The notes beneath the pieces were generated by a model, which was given only the letters and a program-made list of their open reading frames with translations, was not told the DNA's origin and made no database searches. 64,000 nucleotides of DNA. Origin: Maribacter sp. 4G9. GTDB lineage: Bacteria > Bacteroidota > Bacteroidia > Flavobacteriales > Flavobacteriaceae. Positions 1 to 9,339 of the stretch are shown here, piece after piece; position 1 is the stretch's first letter, and the number at the start of each line of letters is the position of its first letter. The stretch lies in contig NZ_MDGL01000173.1 in NCBI RefSeq assembly GCF_002742265.1, positions 1-64,000 of the forward strand, given 5' to 3'. The translations under genes were made by a program, and so were the position numbers.

Positions 1-118
1 TGGGGCACCTGTAGCCCCCGTCCCACTTTAGCCAGGCCAGATGCGACAGGCAGCTGTCCGTGTCCGGGAATTTCTCCATAAAGTCGAAAAGGGACATGCT
101 CTTGAATCTTTGCTCCAT
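1..118 (-). CDS. IS1595-family transposase, N-terminus (runs off window)
   Basis: Read leftward from an ATG at 118, the frame is open for 39 codons to the window edge. It has the look of the N-terminus of IS1595/ISXO2-type DDE transposases: a short helix with F-x-D-F-M-E-K-F-P, then Cys23, an L-x-W-L-K-W stretch, and G-G-Y-R-C-P ending in Cys38, which would be the first half of a zinc ribbon. The catalytic domain lies outside the window. Local composition is richer in G+C than the following kilobase, as expected for an acquired element. The IS end and its terminal repeat should lie between 119 and about 170, where the neighbouring gene is cut. Family assignment rests on a short stretch, so it is probable rather than certain. 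Confidence 0.7.
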   Translation of the reverse strand, partial: MEQRFKSMSLFDFMEKFPDTDSCLSHLAWLKWDGGYRCP

Positions 119-169
119 GTTCTTGATGTTTGTTTCCCCGAATTTACTACTTCTATCGTTATTGATTAA

Positions 170-1435
170 GTACCTAAGTCAATTGATTATTTAGAAAATT
201 CAAAGCAGATATACTTAAAAAATACTGGGGGCACTGATTTTGAATGGACTGTGGAAAATGATAACAGTTATCTCTTAATTACACCCGGTTTTGGGTCTTT
301 AGCGGTGGGTGACTCCGTTTTGATAACTTCTGAAGTGGATAGGGCGATGTTGGGTACAGATGTATATGAATCATCGTTTAATTTTAAAAACAATAAGGAT
401 AATATTTTAGAGGTTCCAACAAGTGTAAAGTCATATAAAGAGGAGAAATGGATATTGGACAATGGTCAAATTGTGGATGCCGAATATGATCGAAATAATG
501 ACAAAATAATTGCGGTTTCAGAATTTCCAAACCAAATTCTTAATATTAATCCAGTTTCTCAAGTAATTCAATCATTGGATTTGAACTTACCGCCTACTTG
601 TGTATCTATTAGTCAAGATGGTAATTTAGCCGTAGTTGGTCATGATGGATATATTTCCTATATAAATTTATCATCAATGGAATTGATCCAAATTTACAGT
701 GTCACAACGGACGTATTTGATATTGTTTTGGGACCAAACAATTGGGCATATGCTTTTCCACGTATAGATCAGCATGAACGTATCAGGTGTATTGATTTGT
801 CCACTGGAAATGAGACACAAAACACAGGAAATTCGATTTATGCAGGGACTAGGGCCAAGTTACATCCTAGCGGAAACTATATTTATGGTGCGGATAATGG
901 CATTACTCCATCCGATTTTGAAAAGTATGACATATCTGGAGGCACTGCACATTATCTTTACGATTCTCCATATCACGGTGATTTTGAATTTAGCGGTAAT
1001 ATTTGGATATCGGAATCTGGGGATAAATTGTTTTCTAGAGCCAGGAATGTATTTAACGCTTCAGAGAATCAAACGAATGACATGACCTATAGCGGAAAAT
1101 TATTAGGTGAGCAAGGAAAACGTATTACTACTATGGATTCCCATGCAGACGCAAATGTAATATATGCCATTGTAGACGAAGGGTTATGGGATTGGGATTA
1201 TAAACCTGGTAGTATTGTTAGAAAATACTCAGAAGATTTTTTCAATTTTGAAGGAGAGGTTGAATTGCCAAAATTTTTGGGTATTGATAATAATGGCAAC
1301 AACATCCTCTTTGCATCAAATGGATATTTTGGATTTTTTAACTCATCAGGCACGGAATTTTTTGTAATTGTAAAAGCTGATGAGAAAAATAATTCTGCCG
1401 TTAGGTGGGCAGTTTCAACCATAAAGGTTGATTAA
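170..1435 (+). pseudogene. 5'-truncated BACON-like / beta-propeller surface protein
   Basis: An open frame runs from just after a stop at 167-169 to the TAA at 1433-1435. The only usable start is a GTG at 251 (394 residues), but the protein pattern begins before it: codons from about 176 read as the first strands of a BACON/Ig-like domain (I-Y-L-K-N-T-G-G, then F-E-W-T, then L-L-I-T-P-G-F-G-S-L). The GTG therefore falls in the middle of a domain, and no signal peptide precedes it. The rest is rich in D-G, N-G and aromatic residues in the spacing of a seven-bladed YVTN/WD-like propeller. The break lies beside the transposase start at 1-118, which suggests that insertion removed the 5' end. It could still be expressed from GTG 251, but I read it as a remnant. 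Confidence 0.55.
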
Positions 1436-1474
1436 TCATCAAATGTTACTTTTAACAAAAACTATCCCAGGGAT

Positions 1475-4039
1475 TTAAAGCTTGACGTTTTTTCCCAGGA
1501 GTTGCACCCTTCGAAGGTCATCGGCGGCTTGCCATAACTTGTTTTTAAGGGAAGGGTTTAATTCAGGGTTTTCCTTTAAATAGTCCTGCATGATTTGATA
1601 GGCTTCCGGGCTGGTATGGTTGCCTATGGAATTACTGAGCCAGCGTTTTGGAAAGAAAATATCGCCTGTTTTTTGTATTTCATCCAAAAGGTCTAAACTG
1701 GCCCTAATGTGTTTCAAGGCAAATTCTTGGTGCAGGGGATGATTAATATTATTCAATGCCGATGCGGTCCACGCTTCCTTTGAACGGTTCTTTTCATATT
1801 TTAGGGATTCCATAAAGCTGCTTTTGACCGATGCATCCTGGGAAACGGAGGGTAGCAGGAAGTTGAAGCGTTCCAATTTGTCCGGATTGTCAAGGGCATT
1901 TTTGGCTTGCTCTAAAATTTCGGCCGATTTAGGATGTTCGTAAAGGGCCAGGTGCAAGGCCATTTCGGTAAAGTCATCCTTATTCAGTCGAAGATTGGAT
2001 ATCTCGATTTTTTTGGACCAAATATCGTACAACTGTTGGATGGAAGCTCCCGTGTAGGCCACCATCTGAAAGGTTGAGAACAAGGTTTTTTTATTGTTCG
2101 GGGAAAGGTCCTTTTGCAGCTGGGACCACAAATTATCGGTGAATTTGGATTGCTCCAAGCGCCGTTCTTCTACCGTTAGGTATTTCCAGAATAAGGACCT
2201 CAAATAACCTGATAACAAATTCGATAACAATTCATTCTCTTCCAGATACAATCGGTTTTCATAAAAACTAAGTAGTTCCAAAGGTTCCATAGTCCCGTTC
2301 AAAGTAGTTTCATAGGCATTTATGTACAAGGAACCTCTAGCGACTTCATCGTCTATAATCGTTATGGTCTCAAAAACTTCTGGATGTATAGGAAATACGC
2401 CATATCCCATACCATCCCAATTATAAAAGACCGCCAAGGGTTTTGGAAGTCCGATGGCTTCGGTTACTTTTACGGTGTTTCCGGTAAACTCCAAAGGAAA
2501 TCTTTGAATGGTATCGGCGTAGATTAAGGATATCTCAAAAATCTGGGGCCAAATATGGTCCGATCCATCTTCTGCCATTTGTCTTAATTCCAAAGATGAG
2601 ATGCTACCATTGGGAGTATATGATATGCTATCCTTGAAAATGGGTCTTCCCGACCGGTTCACCCAGACATCGCTCCATTCCAGAAGGTCCATATCCGTTA
2701 GATTGTCCAAAATTTTCACGAGATCGTTCCAATTAGCGTTTGAGTTTTGATAGGTTTTAATGTATTCCTGAATACCTTTTTGAAAGGTTTCCTTGCCCAA
2801 GAGCGCTTCCAATTGGCGCATCATGATAGGGGCTTTGTTATAAATGATACTCCCATACAGGGAACCTGCATTATTTAGGTTTTCCAATTCCTGCCTAATG
2901 GGATTCGTACCTTTTGTGCGGTCTTCGCCGTAAGCGCTTGGATAGTGACCCACCGCAAATGACAGTTCATGGTTTATGGAAGGAAATGCGGGATTCACGA
3001 TTTTGTCCGCCATAAAATTTGCAAACACCTCCTTCATCCAAACGTCATTGAACCAGTCCATCGTAACCAAATCCCCAAACCACATATGGGAAGTTTCATG
3101 GGCGATTAGTTTGGCCCTGCCCAGTTTCCTGTTTTCCGTGGCACTGGCGTCCAGAAAAAGCGAACTTTCCTTGTATTGGATGGCCCCCACATGTTCCATG
3201 CCACCATATTGAAAGCCCGGAATCGTGGCAAAATCAAGTTTTTGAAAGGGGAATGGAAAGTCGGTATAGTTCTCTAGGAATTTTTTTGAGTTATGGTGCA
3301 ATTGAAAAATGGAATCTATGCTGTACTTGATTTTTTCTTCATCGGTTTCCCGATATAGCATCTTCATTGGGAAGTTGGCTATTTCCATTTCTTTGGACTC
3401 GAATTTTCCGGCCACGAAGGAAAAAAGATAGGTGCTCATTTTGTCCGACTCCCCAAACTGATGTTCTGTAAACCCATTGGAAGTAATTTGATCGAGTTCT
3501 GGAGCGGCACAGAGTAATTTCCATGTTTCAGGGGCAGAAATTTTTAGGGTATATGTCGCTTTTAAATTGGGTTGGTCAAAACAAGGGAATAATGTTCGTG
3601 CACGGTCTGGAACCAAGAGTGTGTATAAATAGTCCTCATTTCTGTTTAGGGAAAGTTCTCCCGCCAAAAAATCGATTGCTATGGTGTTTTTGCCCTCAGT
3701 TAAATGAATAGCGGGAATTGCGATATGTTCGTTTTTGTGATTGATTATTATTTGAGTACCGTTGACCAAAATTTTCTTTAAATGGTCCGTTTCTTCCTTG
3801 AAATCCAAATAAAGCGTATCGTTCCCCACAAATTCAAAAGTCAGGTTTTCGTGAGCGGTAATGGGTGTTTTGGTATCATTAGGAATGGTAAAATGGAGAT
3901 CGTATGTCACATCATTAATGGTGTTCGTCCTCTTCTTGGCCAATTGAATGGATACACCCTGTTCTATCTGGTCATTAGCTTTGTTCGTCCGTTTACAGGC
4001 AAATATGAGAACTACAAAAAGCAAAAGGGTATGGCGCAT
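1475..4039 (-). CDS. M1 family metallopeptidase (aminopeptidase N-like lipoprotein)
   Basis: Zinc aminopeptidase of family M1, expected to remove N-terminal residues from peptides outside the cytoplasm. The frame has the zinc motif H-E-T-S-H followed 18 residues later by the third ligand Glu (in K-E-V-F-A-N-F), and the exopeptidase motif G-G-M-E-H in place of the commoner GAMEN. The N-terminal beta domain and long helical C-terminal domain are both present, so the length (about 854 residues) fits the family. I placed the start at 4039 rather than the longer reading to 4087, because M-R-H-T-L-L-L-F-V-V-L-I-F-A-C is a typical lipoprotein signal ending in a lipobox Cys. It faces the DUF819 gene across about 110 bases, with divergent transcription. 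Confidence 0.93.
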   Translation of the reverse strand: MRHTLLLFVVLIFACKRTNKANDQIEQGVSIQLAKKRTNTINDVTYDLHFTIPNDTKTPITAHENLTFEFVGNDTLYLDFKEETDHLKKILVNGTQIIINHKNEHIAIPAIHLTEGKNTIAIDFLAGELSLNRNEDYLYTLLVPDRARTLFPCFDQPNLKATYTLKISAPETWKLLCAAPELDQITSNGFTEHQFGESDKMSTYLFSFVAGKFESKEMEIANFPMKMLYRETDEEKIKYSIDSIFQLHHNSKKFLENYTDFPFPFQKLDFATIPGFQYGGMEHVGAIQYKESSLFLDASATENRKLGRAKLIAHETSHMWFGDLVTMDWFNDVWMKEVFANFMADKIVNPAFPSINHELSFAVGHYPSAYGEDRTKGTNPIRQELENLNNAGSLYGSIIYNKAPIMMRQLEALLGKETFQKGIQEYIKTYQNSNANWNDLVKILDNLTDMDLLEWSDVWVNRSGRPIFKDSISYTPNGSISSLELRQMAEDGSDHIWPQIFEISLIYADTIQRFPLEFTGNTVKVTEAIGLPKPLAVFYNWDGMGYGVFPIHPEVFETITIIDDEVARGSLYINAYETTLNGTMEPLELLSFYENRLYLEENELLSNLLSGYLRSLFWKYLTVEERRLEQSKFTDNLWSQLQKDLSPNNKKTLFSTFQMVAYTGASIQQLYDIWSKKIEISNLRLNKDDFTEMALHLALYEHPKSAEILEQAKNALDNPDKLERFNFLLPSVSQDASVKSSFMESLKYEKNRSKEAWTASALNNINHPLHQEFALKHIRASLDLLDEIQKTGDIFFPKRWLSNSIGNHTSPEAYQIMQDYLKENPELNPSLKNKLWQAADDLRRVQLLGKNVKL

Positions 4040-4150
4040 AGGTTTGGTTTTATGTAGAAAAGTAGCGATTATAATAAGATGGTACAAGTCATTTATGGCA
4101 TTGCTTCAAGAAGAGGTATTTGCCGTATACTTTTTAGTATCTTGTGCGCA

Positions 4151-5284
4151 ATGAGCTTTACAAACCAACCTATATACGTACTAGCTGTACTTTGCTTAAT
4201 GGTGCTACTATCAATATGGGCAGCTAGGACGGCATGGGGCAAGCCTCTTGGTGCGGCACTTTTGGTCATACTTTTCACAGCTGTTCTGGCCAATTTGAAC
4301 CTTATTCCATCGGCATCCAATAGTATACCTTTATATGATGGAATCTTTACCTATTTGGCCCCATTATCTATCTTCTATCTTTTGTTGGGCGCAAATCTTC
4401 GTGAAATAAAAAAAGCCGGAATTCCCATGTTGGCCCTTTATTTATTAGGTTCATTGGCCACGGTATTAGGAATCTTTATGGCGTGGCACCTTATGGGTCC
4501 AGAAAGGGTATTGGGGGAGGATGCCAAGGTAGTGGCGGGCATGTTGACGGGTACATATACAGGGGGCAGTGTAAATTTTAATGCCGTGGCCTTGATTTAT
4601 GGCTTTCAGGAGAAAGGACTATTGTACGCCGGCACCATAGCTGTTGATAATGTGGTGACCGCCGTATGGATCGTGGCCACGATTGCCATGCCCAAATTAT
4701 TAAGGGGATGGATCAAAGACAAAAACCTGAGTACCTCAGGTGGCGAGATAAGTGACCAGCACGAGGAAAAAATGGATATTTCATCGCTGGCACTGGTTTT
4801 GGCCATTGGTCTGGCGGCCTTGTTTCTTTCTGAAACGATTCAGTCTTGGTGGCCCAAAGTACCAAGTATTTTGGTCATTTCAACCTTGGGAATTGTCCTG
4901 GCGCAGTTTTCCTTTATTAAAAAGCTAAATGGGACCCATACCTTGGGGTTATATACGGTATTTCTCTTTTTGGCCGTTATTGGTGCTTATTGTGAGATTG
5001 GTGCAGTGCTCGAGCTTAGGCAAGTAGGGTTGGCCCTTTTGGGCTTCACTTTGGTTGCAGTAGCCTTTCACGGAGTGATTATTATAATCTTGGGAGGACT
5101 TTTCTTCCGGGATTGGGACATGGTGGCCATTGCCAGTCAAGCCAATGTGGGTGGTGGTGCCTCGGCCATTGCCTTAGCGGAAACTTTTGGCCGTAATGAA
5201 TTGATTTTGCCGGCCATTTTAGTGGGCACTTTGGGGAGCGCCCTAGGAACCTATCTTGGTTTTTTTGTGGTTTCCGTGTTATAA
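4151..5284 (+). CDS. DUF819 family membrane protein (YjcL-like)
   Basis: Polytopic inner-membrane protein of about 377 residues and roughly ten hydrophobic segments. The DUF819 signature is clear: L-L-L-G-A-N-L after the second or third helix, and G-T-Y-T-G-G-S-V-N-F near residue 140, repeated in divergent form as N-V-G-G-G-A-S-A near the C-terminus, which suggests an internal inverted repeat as in many secondary transporters. No substrate has been established for the family as far as I know, so none is assigned. I chose the ATG at 4151 (M-S-F-T-N-Q) because the 24 codons in front of it add a non-membrane, basic stretch overlapping the divergent promoter region. The stop lies 4 bases from the convergent thioredoxin-like gene. 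Confidence 0.85.
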   Translation: MSFTNQPIYVLAVLCLMVLLSIWAARTAWGKPLGAALLVILFTAVLANLNLIPSASNSIPLYDGIFTYLAPLSIFYLLLGANLREIKKAGIPMLALYLLGSLATVLGIFMAWHLMGPERVLGEDAKVVAGMLTGTYTGGSVNFNAVALIYGFQEKGLLYAGTIAVDNVVTAVWIVATIAMPKLLRGWIKDKNLSTSGGEISDQHEEKMDISSLALVLAIGLAALFLSETIQSWWPKVPSILVISTLGIVLAQFSFIKKLNGTHTLGLYTVFLFLAVIGAYCEIGAVLELRQVGLALLGFTLVAVAFHGVIIIILGGLFFRDWDMVAIASQANVGGGASAIALAETFGRNELILPAILVGTLGSALGTYLGFFVVSVL

Positions 5285-5288
5285 CCCT

Positions 5289-5819
5289 TTACTTTGCCCC
5301 TGAATAGGTCTTCCAATCCTTTTCTTTATAGATATCATCGCCAAAGTATTTGGCAATGTTCAGAAATGGCTCCGGTTTTTGGTAGCCTGGTACGGGAGAA
5401 AGCATATTAAATTCTTGGTCCAGAAATATAGTCGTAGGATAACTTAATCTTCCCTGCATCAAGGCGGCGGCCAATTCGTGATAGCCATTTCTTCCCGAAG
5501 GCACAAATTTGTAGGTTTTTCCCTTAAAATCGATAGGGTCCTTACCTTCGCCGTCAAGCTTTACCATATAGAAGTTTTCTGTCATGTAGGCAGCTACTTC
5601 CGGATTTTGAAAGGTATCCTTGTCCATTTTTTTGCACCATCCGCACCAATCTGTGTAGACATCAATAAACACTTTCTTGGGATTTTTATCCGTGGCGGCC
5701 AACTCTGCCGCTTCGTTCCAAGTAAGCCATTTGACTTCTTGAGCCGTGACCCCTAATGAAATAAATAAAAAGGATACTAGAAAAAGGTTTTTGATAAGCA
5801 AAACGACGTTAGTACTCAT
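5289..5819 (-). CDS. Secreted thioredoxin-family protein (CGWC)
   Basis: Small periplasmic thioredoxin-like oxidoreductase of 176 residues. An N-terminal signal peptide ends near V-T-A-Q-E (residues 1-27). The redox motif C-G-W-C sits near residue 60 in the context D-V-Y-T-D-W-C-G-W-C-K-K-M, and the cis-proline loop S-Y-P-T-T-I-F follows in the C-terminal half, so the fold looks complete. Such thioredoxin_7/DUF255-like proteins are common in Bacteroidota envelopes and reduce or handle misfolded secreted proteins; a specific partner cannot be read from this context. A TAGCTTTG box lies upstream on the same strand at 5858-5851. The gene is convergent with the DUF819 gene and divergent from nothing close. 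Confidence 0.88.
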   Translation of the reverse strand: MSTNVVLLIKNLFLVSFLFISLGVTAQEVKWLTWNEAAELAATDKNPKKVFIDVYTDWCGWCKKMDKDTFQNPEVAAYMTENFYMVKLDGEGKDPIDFKGKTYKFVPSGRNGYHELAAALMQGRLSYPTTIFLDQEFNMLSPVPGYQKPEPFLNIAKYFGDDIYKEKDWKTYSGAK

Positions 5820-5850
5820 GTTTTAAATGGAGTTAGTCCAACAATTATAC

Positions 5851-5858
5851 CAAAGCTA
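5851..5858 (-). promoter_or_regulatory. Putative -7 box for the thioredoxin-like gene
   Basis: On the minus strand the bases read TAGCTTTG, a full match to the Bacteroidota -7 consensus TAnnTTTG, 31 bases before the ATG at 5819. No good TTG element is visible at the usual -33 distance. Confidence 0.4.
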
Positions 5859-5875
5859 ACGTTTTTTTTGGGTCT

Positions 5876-7114
5876 TTATTTTACTTTTTCCGTTTGCCTT
5901 ACTTCAAATAGGTCTTTTACATCTAACTGATTTTTAATCAAATCGTCAAAGGTTTCCCGTTCCCGTATCAAAATGGCCTTTCCCTTATGCCATAAAACCT
6001 CCGGTGGCCTAAATCTTGAATTATAATTACTGGCCATAGTAAAGCAATAGGCCCCGGCATTTTTAAAACATAGGATATCCCCTTCAGATATTTCATTGAT
6101 CCTTCTATTACTGGCAAACGTATCAGTTTCGCAGATATAGCCAACTACGGAATAATAGCGCTCCCTTCCTTCCGGATTGGAAATGTTTTCAATGGAATGG
6201 GTGGCACCATAGAGCATGGGCCTAATCAAATGGTTAAAGCCTGTATCCACACTTGCGAAAACCGTGGAGGTGGTTTGTTTTACCACGTTTACTTTTGCCA
6301 AAAAGAATCCGGCCTCACTGACCAAAAATTTCCCTGGTTCAAATGCCAAGGTCAATTCCTTCCCGTATTCCTTACAAAAGGCGTTAAATCTGGTGCCCAA
6401 CTTTTTACCGAGTTCCTCCACATTGGTCTCAATGTCCCCTTTTTTATAAGGTACTTTAAAACCGCTTCCAAAATCTATGAAGTCTAAATTTTTAAAATTC
6501 TTGGCCGTTTCAAAAAGTATTTCAGAAGCATATAGAAAGACATCAATATCCAAAATGTCACTTCCCGTGTGCATATGGATACCGTTGATGTTCATTTTTG
6601 TGAGCTCAACAATGCGCAATAAATGTGGTATTTGGTGAATGCTGATACCAAATTTTGAATCAATATGTCCTACGGATATTTTAGAATTGCCCCCCGCCAT
6701 TACGTGCGGATTTATTCGAATACAAACCGGGATGTCAGGATGCTTGCTTCCAAATTGCTCCAGAATGGAGAGATTGTCGATGTTTATCCTAACACCTAAT
6801 TTGGCAGCTTCCTCAATTTCTTCTAACGAAACTCCATTTGGGGTGAATATAATGGACTCCGGTTTGAAACCTGCCAATAGACCTAACTGGACTTCCTGGA
6901 TGGAAACGGTATCCAGGCCACTGCCCAAACTGTTCATCAATTTTAGAATGGTAATATTGGAAAGTGCTTTTGCCGCATAATTCAATTTCAAATTCTTTAC
7001 GGTTCCAAAGGCCTTGGTAAGACGATTGAACTGGGAACTTATTTTTTCGGAATTATACACATAAACGGGGTCTCCGTAGGTTTTGGCGATTTTTAGTAAA
7101 TCCGCATTGTTCAT
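5876..7114 (-). CDS. lysA: Diaminopimelate decarboxylase
   Basis: Pyridoxal-phosphate enzyme that decarboxylates meso-diaminopimelate to L-lysine, the last step of lysine synthesis, in the cytoplasm. The alanine-racemase-like barrel carries the cofactor lysine at about residue 49 (Y-A-A-K-A-L), the H-T-G-S-D-I phosphate-binding area, the glycine-rich G-S-G-F-K-V-P turn, and the C-terminal C-E-T-D-T-F active-site segment with Cys. Length, 412 residues, is normal. The open frame continues upstream, but the added 56 residues are low-quality and overlap the promoter, so I start at the ATG at 7114 (M-N-N-A-D-L-L-K). A well-spaced promoter with an internal inverted repeat lies at 7132-7163. dapD of the same pathway is found at 47 kb. 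Confidence 0.95.
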   Translation of the reverse strand: MNNADLLKIAKTYGDPVYVYNSEKISSQFNRLTKAFGTVKNLKLNYAAKALSNITILKLMNSLGSGLDTVSIQEVQLGLLAGFKPESIIFTPNGVSLEEIEEAAKLGVRINIDNLSILEQFGSKHPDIPVCIRINPHVMAGGNSKISVGHIDSKFGISIHQIPHLLRIVELTKMNINGIHMHTGSDILDIDVFLYASEILFETAKNFKNLDFIDFGSGFKVPYKKGDIETNVEELGKKLGTRFNAFCKEYGKELTLAFEPGKFLVSEAGFFLAKVNVVKQTTSTVFASVDTGFNHLIRPMLYGATHSIENISNPEGRERYYSVVGYICETDTFASNRRINEISEGDILCFKNAGAYCFTMASNYNSRFRPPEVLWHKGKAILIRERETFDDLIKNQLDVKDLFEVRQTEKVK

Positions 7115-7131
7115 AGCGATATGATTTTTGG

Positions 7132-7163
7132 CAAAGCTAGTGGTATCGTGGGATACCCACAAA
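7132..7163 (-). promoter_or_regulatory. lysA promoter with overlapping inverted repeats in the spacer
   Basis: On the minus strand TTTG (7163-7160), a 20-base spacer and TAGCTTTG (7139-7132) match the Bacteroidota promoter layout, ending 17 bases before the lysA ATG. The spacer holds a perfect 6-base inverted repeat, GGTATC/GATACC with a 4-base loop (7142-7157), overlapping a second one, GTGGG/CCCAC with a 3-base loop (7148-7160). A repressor binding either would cover the polymerase site, but no regulator is identified. Confidence 0.55.
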
Positions 7164-7337
7164 TAATTACATGTAAAATTAAATAATACAACAAAATGTG
7201 ACAAATATAACATCAAAAAACATCCATTTCTTGTATTCTTTATACTAGCTTCGTAATTTAGAGTGCATTCCTGTTTTCCCAATTGGAAATATGAAATGAA
7301 AATTCCCCATAGTTAATCGCCTCAAAGACCTATACAC

Positions 7338-7976
7338 ATGAAGCTGCCACTTTTTCCCTTAAAATCAGTGTTCTTTCCTGGGGAGACCGTACCCTTACAC
7401 ATATTTGAGCCCAGATACAAGCAATTGATTCAGGATTGTAGGGAAGAGGCCATTACGTTTGGCATTCCGGTTTTCTTCAATAATAGATTGGAGTATGGAA
7501 CGGAGGTGCAACTTGTAGAAGTGGTAAATACCTACCAAGGAGGGGAGATGGATGTAGTGTGTGTTGCAAGACAAGTATTCAAGGTCATTCTATTCGAACC
7601 TCAAATGGGGGAAAAGTTGTACCCTGGAGGCCATGTGGAATTATTGGAGTACGACTATATCTGCCCTTCCCGGTATAAGGCCGAAGTTGTGAAAAAAATC
7701 CAGGAACTCTATACAATTATGGAACTTCCAAATACACCCGTTGACTTGGCAAAGTACAATAGTTTCGTTTTGGCCCATAAAATAGGCTTATCCTACGAAC
7801 AGGAATTTGAACTGTTGAAAATACCCAAGGAGAAAGAGCGGCTTGCATTTATTCATAACCATTTGGTGACTACTATCAATGTACTTTCGCAAGTGGAAAG
7901 AACCAGAAAAATTATAGAACTCAATGGCCATTTTAAGAATTTTGACCCGTTGGATTTCAAAAATATGGAAACCTGA
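7338..7976 (+). CDS. LON peptidase substrate-binding domain protein
   Basis: Cytoplasmic protein of 212 residues consisting of the Lon N-terminal (LAN/PUA-like) domain alone, without the AAA+ ATPase or Ser-Lys protease parts. The opening L-P-L-F-P-L-K-S-V-F-F-P-G-E-T and H-I-F-E-P-R-Y motif are the hallmark of this domain, and the helical second half (residues 125-205) completes it. Free-standing versions occur widely and their role is not settled; substrate recognition or a regulatory function is inferred only from the domain. The start ATG at 7338 directly begins the conserved strand. It is transcribed divergently from lysA over a 223-base gap. Confidence 0.9.
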   Translation: MKLPLFPLKSVFFPGETVPLHIFEPRYKQLIQDCREEAITFGIPVFFNNRLEYGTEVQLVEVVNTYQGGEMDVVCVARQVFKVILFEPQMGEKLYPGGHVELLEYDYICPSRYKAEVVKKIQELYTIMELPNTPVDLAKYNSFVLAHKIGLSYEQEFELLKIPKEKERLAFIHNHLVTTINVLSQVERTRKIIELNGHFKNFDPLDFKNMET

Positions 7977-8054
7977 TGTAGTGTTGTTTGGAGATATAAG
8001 GAGTGCTATATTCAATTAATCTAGTTTAATTTTCAATTATTACCCTGTCTTTCC

Positions 8055-8062
8055 TATTTTTG
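8055..8062 (+). promoter_or_regulatory. Putative -7 box for sucC
   Basis: TATTTTTG matches TAnnTTTG and lies 24 bases before the sucC start. No clear TTG at -33 is visible, so the assignment rests on the -7 box and its position. Confidence 0.45.
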
Positions 8063-8086
8063 CCCAACAAATAAAACTACCCTAAT

Positions 8087-9280
8087 ATGAACCTTCACGA
8101 GTATCAAGGAAAAGAGATATTATCAAGTTTTGGCGTTCGCATACAAAGAGGAATCGTTGCGCATAGTGCCAAGGAAGCGGTTGACGCGGCGAAACAATTG
8201 ACAGCGGAAACGGGAACAGGTTGGCACGTAATCAAAGCGCAGGTTCACGCCGGTGGTCGTGGAAAAGGTGGTGGTGTCAAATTGGCCAAAAACCTAAAGG
8301 AGGTAGAGGAACTTGCCGGACAGATTATTGGCATGAATCTGGTTACCCCACAGACTTCGGCCGAAGGTAAAAAGGTACACCAAGTTTTGGTAGCTGAGGA
8401 CGTTTACTATCCGGGAGACAGTGAAACCAGTGAGTTTTACATGTCGGTCTTGTTAAACAGAAGTACAGGTAGAAACATGATTATGTACTCTACAGAGGGT
8501 GGAATGGATATAGAGGAAGTAGCGGAAAAGACTCCCCATCTGATCTTTACGGAAGAGATTGACCCTGCAACGGGACTCCTTGGTTTTCAAGCCAGAAAGA
8601 TAGCCTTCAACTTGGGCCTTTCCGGAACCGCCTTTAAGGAGATGACCAAATTTGTATCGGCCTTATATAAAGCCTATGTGCAGAGCGACTCCAGCATGTT
8701 CGAAATCAATCCGGTTTTGAAGACATCGGATGATAAGATTATGGCCGTGGATGCCAAGGTTTCCATCGACGACAATGCTTTATACAGAAGGAAGCAATAT
8801 GCCGAAATGCGGGATTTACGTGAGGAAAACCCAATAGAGGTCGAAGCTAGGGCCGTAGGTCTTAACTACGTGGATTTGGATGGTAATGTTGGATGTATGG
8901 TAAACGGTGCCGGTTTGGCAATGGCTACCATGGATTTGATCAAGATGGCCGGTGGAGAGCCTGCAAACTTTTTGGATGTTGGAGGTACTGCCGATGCAAA
9001 AAGGGTGGAAGAAGCTTTTAGGATTATTTTAAAAGACCCGAACGTAAAGGCCATTTTAATAAATATTTTTGGTGGAATCGTTCGATGCGATAGGGTTGCC
9101 CAAGGCGTCGTGGATGCTTATAAAAATATGGGTGATAGTATAAAAGTGCCAATTATTGTGCGTTTGCAAGGAACCAATGCGGAGTTGGCCAAGGAAATTA
9201 TTGACAATTCCGGTCTGGCGGTTCATTCTGCCGTACAGTTCAAGGAAGCTGCCGATAAGGTAGAGGAAGTGCTGAGATAA
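8087..9280 (+). CDS. sucC: Succinyl-CoA synthetase (ADP-forming), beta subunit
   Basis: Beta subunit of succinyl-CoA ligase, the citric-acid-cycle enzyme that couples succinyl-CoA hydrolysis to nucleoside triphosphate formation; it works as a complex with the alpha subunit SucD. At 397 residues the length is standard. The ATP-grasp domain opens with M-N-L-H-E-Y-Q-G-K-E and includes A-Q-V-H-A-G-G-R-G-K-G-G-G-V-K; the C-terminal CoA-ligase-like domain has N-G-A-G-L-A-M-A-T-M-D and the signature G-G-I-V-R-C-D near residue 325. sucD is not next to it: a strong terminator follows immediately, so in this genome the two subunits are encoded apart, as is frequent in Flavobacteriaceae. Confidence 0.97.
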   Translation: MNLHEYQGKEILSSFGVRIQRGIVAHSAKEAVDAAKQLTAETGTGWHVIKAQVHAGGRGKGGGVKLAKNLKEVEELAGQIIGMNLVTPQTSAEGKKVHQVLVAEDVYYPGDSETSEFYMSVLLNRSTGRNMIMYSTEGGMDIEEVAEKTPHLIFTEEIDPATGLLGFQARKIAFNLGLSGTAFKEMTKFVSALYKAYVQSDSSMFEINPVLKTSDDKIMAVDAKVSIDDNALYRRKQYAEMRDLREENPIEVEARAVGLNYVDLDGNVGCMVNGAGLAMATMDLIKMAGGEPANFLDVGGTADAKRVEEAFRIILKDPNVKAILINIFGGIVRCDRVAQGVVDAYKNMGDSIKVPIIVRLQGTNAELAKEIIDNSGLAVHSAVQFKEAADKVEEVLR

Positions 9281-9304
9281 GTACAACATATCACACGATT
9301 AAAG

Positions 9305-9339
9305 AAAAAGGCAATGTTTTAGTAACATTGCCTTTTTTT
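9305..9339 (+). terminator. Rho-independent terminator of sucC
   Basis: A perfect 9-base stem GGCAATGTT/AACATTGCC (9310-9318 and 9324-9332) with a 5-base loop, flanked by an A run before and seven T after, begins 25 bases past the sucC stop. Confidence 0.92.

Noticed and set aside
7115-7337. Possible lysine riboswitch in front of lysA
   Set aside because: The promoter lies 17 bases before the start codon, leaving no room for an aptamer.
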